A DNA stretch of 38,697 bases from a virus. The notes beneath the pieces were generated by a model. The model saw nothing but the letters and a program-made list of their open reading frames with translations. It had not been told where the DNA came from and did not search any database. How positions within the stretch are numbered: position 1 is the first letter of the stretch; each line of letters begins with the position of its first letter. Positions 38,452 to 38,697 of the stretch are shown here, one piece after another. Position numbers and translations under genes: made by a program. The stretch spans positions 1 through 38,697 of the IMG/VR virus record IMGVR_UViG_3300041955_001933, one strand, 5' to 3'.

Positions 38452-38697
38452 CTACGCGGCGAGCCGACCGACGCACAAGACATCGGGATCCACGCCCAAG
38501 CGCTTCGCCAGGGCGACGATCACGGCTGTGCGCTTTTCCGGTGCGACGCTCCGGAAATTGCGGAGGACCCGCGTCACCGTTGAGGGATGCACTGCGGCGG
38601 CCTGCGCGATCTCTCGGCAACTGACTTGGTGCGCCGCCATCGCCATCACGATGTACTGGCGATTGACCCGTACCGGCCTTGCAACGGATTGCAGCAT
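38452..38697 (-). CDS. small HTH regulator (Ner/repressor-like)
   Basis: An 81-residue protein. CREIAQAAAVHPSTVTRVLR (about 27-46) is a clear helix-turn-helix of the LacI/XRE type, followed by VAPEKRTAVIVALAKRLGVD. Its first base is the window's last, so whether ATG 38697 is the true start cannot be tested. As the first gene of the early region it could be the lysogeny repressor or a Ner-type regulator. Confidence 0.72.
   Translation of the reverse strand: MLQSVARPVRVNRQYIVMAMAAHQVSCREIAQAAAVHPSTVTRVLRNFRSVAPEKRTAVIVALAKRLGVDPDVLCVGRLAA

Noticed and set aside
1-38697. tRNA or rRNA genes
   Set aside because: No cloverleaf with conserved T-loop and acceptor pattern, and no rRNA-like sequence, was noticed.

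Overview
The window reads as one nearly complete temperate, transposable (Mu-like) tailed-phage genome or prophage. It is GC-rich, and every supported gene lies on the minus strand, so gene order runs from right (early) to left (late). The first base is the end of a reverse transcriptase stop codon and the last base is the A of a start codon, so the phage ends, attachment sites and any flanking host DNA are not visible. A Gram-negative host is likely: there is a lipobox lipoprotein, a Sec-type exported protein, a lysis cassette and a heptosyltransferase-like enzyme. The genus cannot be told from the sequence.

Early region (38697 to about 27169): a small HTH regulator, a second small probable DNA-binding protein and an exported protein precede the DDE transposase (MuA-like, D280/D344/E396) and its AAA+ partner (MuB-like, Walker A 157-164). 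A dense run of tiny, start/stop-overlapping genes follows, many of them CxxC zinc-ribbon proteins. Among them are a DUF5131 (gp37/gp68-like) protein, a Gam-type DNA-end protector and a winged-helix protein. A promoter-like sequence and a strong intrinsic terminator (26955-27137) mark the switch to the late genes.

Late region (26944 to 2858): lysis genes (M15 peptidase, a tiny membrane protein, an LLH-type holin, a lipoprotein, membrane proteins), then Mu gp26/27/28-like packaging genes, an HK97-type portal, an SPP1 gp7/Mu F-like head protein, an S78 prohead protease and a major capsid protein. A two-domain glycosyltransferase-methyltransferase cargo gene sits between capsid and connector. Connector, gp10-like, tail-terminator-like, tail-tube, frameshifted tail-chaperone, tape-measure and tail-tip genes follow. 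No sheath gene is seen, so this looks like a siphovirus (B3/D3112 style rather than Mu style) with Mu-type replication and packaging.

At the late end (2856 to 1) is a complete diversity-generating retroelement (DGR): a target protein with a formylglycine-generating-enzyme/C-type-lectin-like C-terminus carrying the variable repeat (VR), a GATA-loop DNA hairpin, avd, the template repeat (TR) and a DGR reverse transcriptase. All nine AAY codons of the TR have been rewritten in the VR. The likely role is to diversify the receptor-binding tip of the tail.

A second unusual theme runs through the whole window: short, degenerate, 7-10-base-period repeats lie between genes and, in frame, inside genes (transposase, ATPase, portal, glycosyltransferase, several early proteins). 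Some of them form long hairpins directly downstream of the capsid and tail-tube genes.
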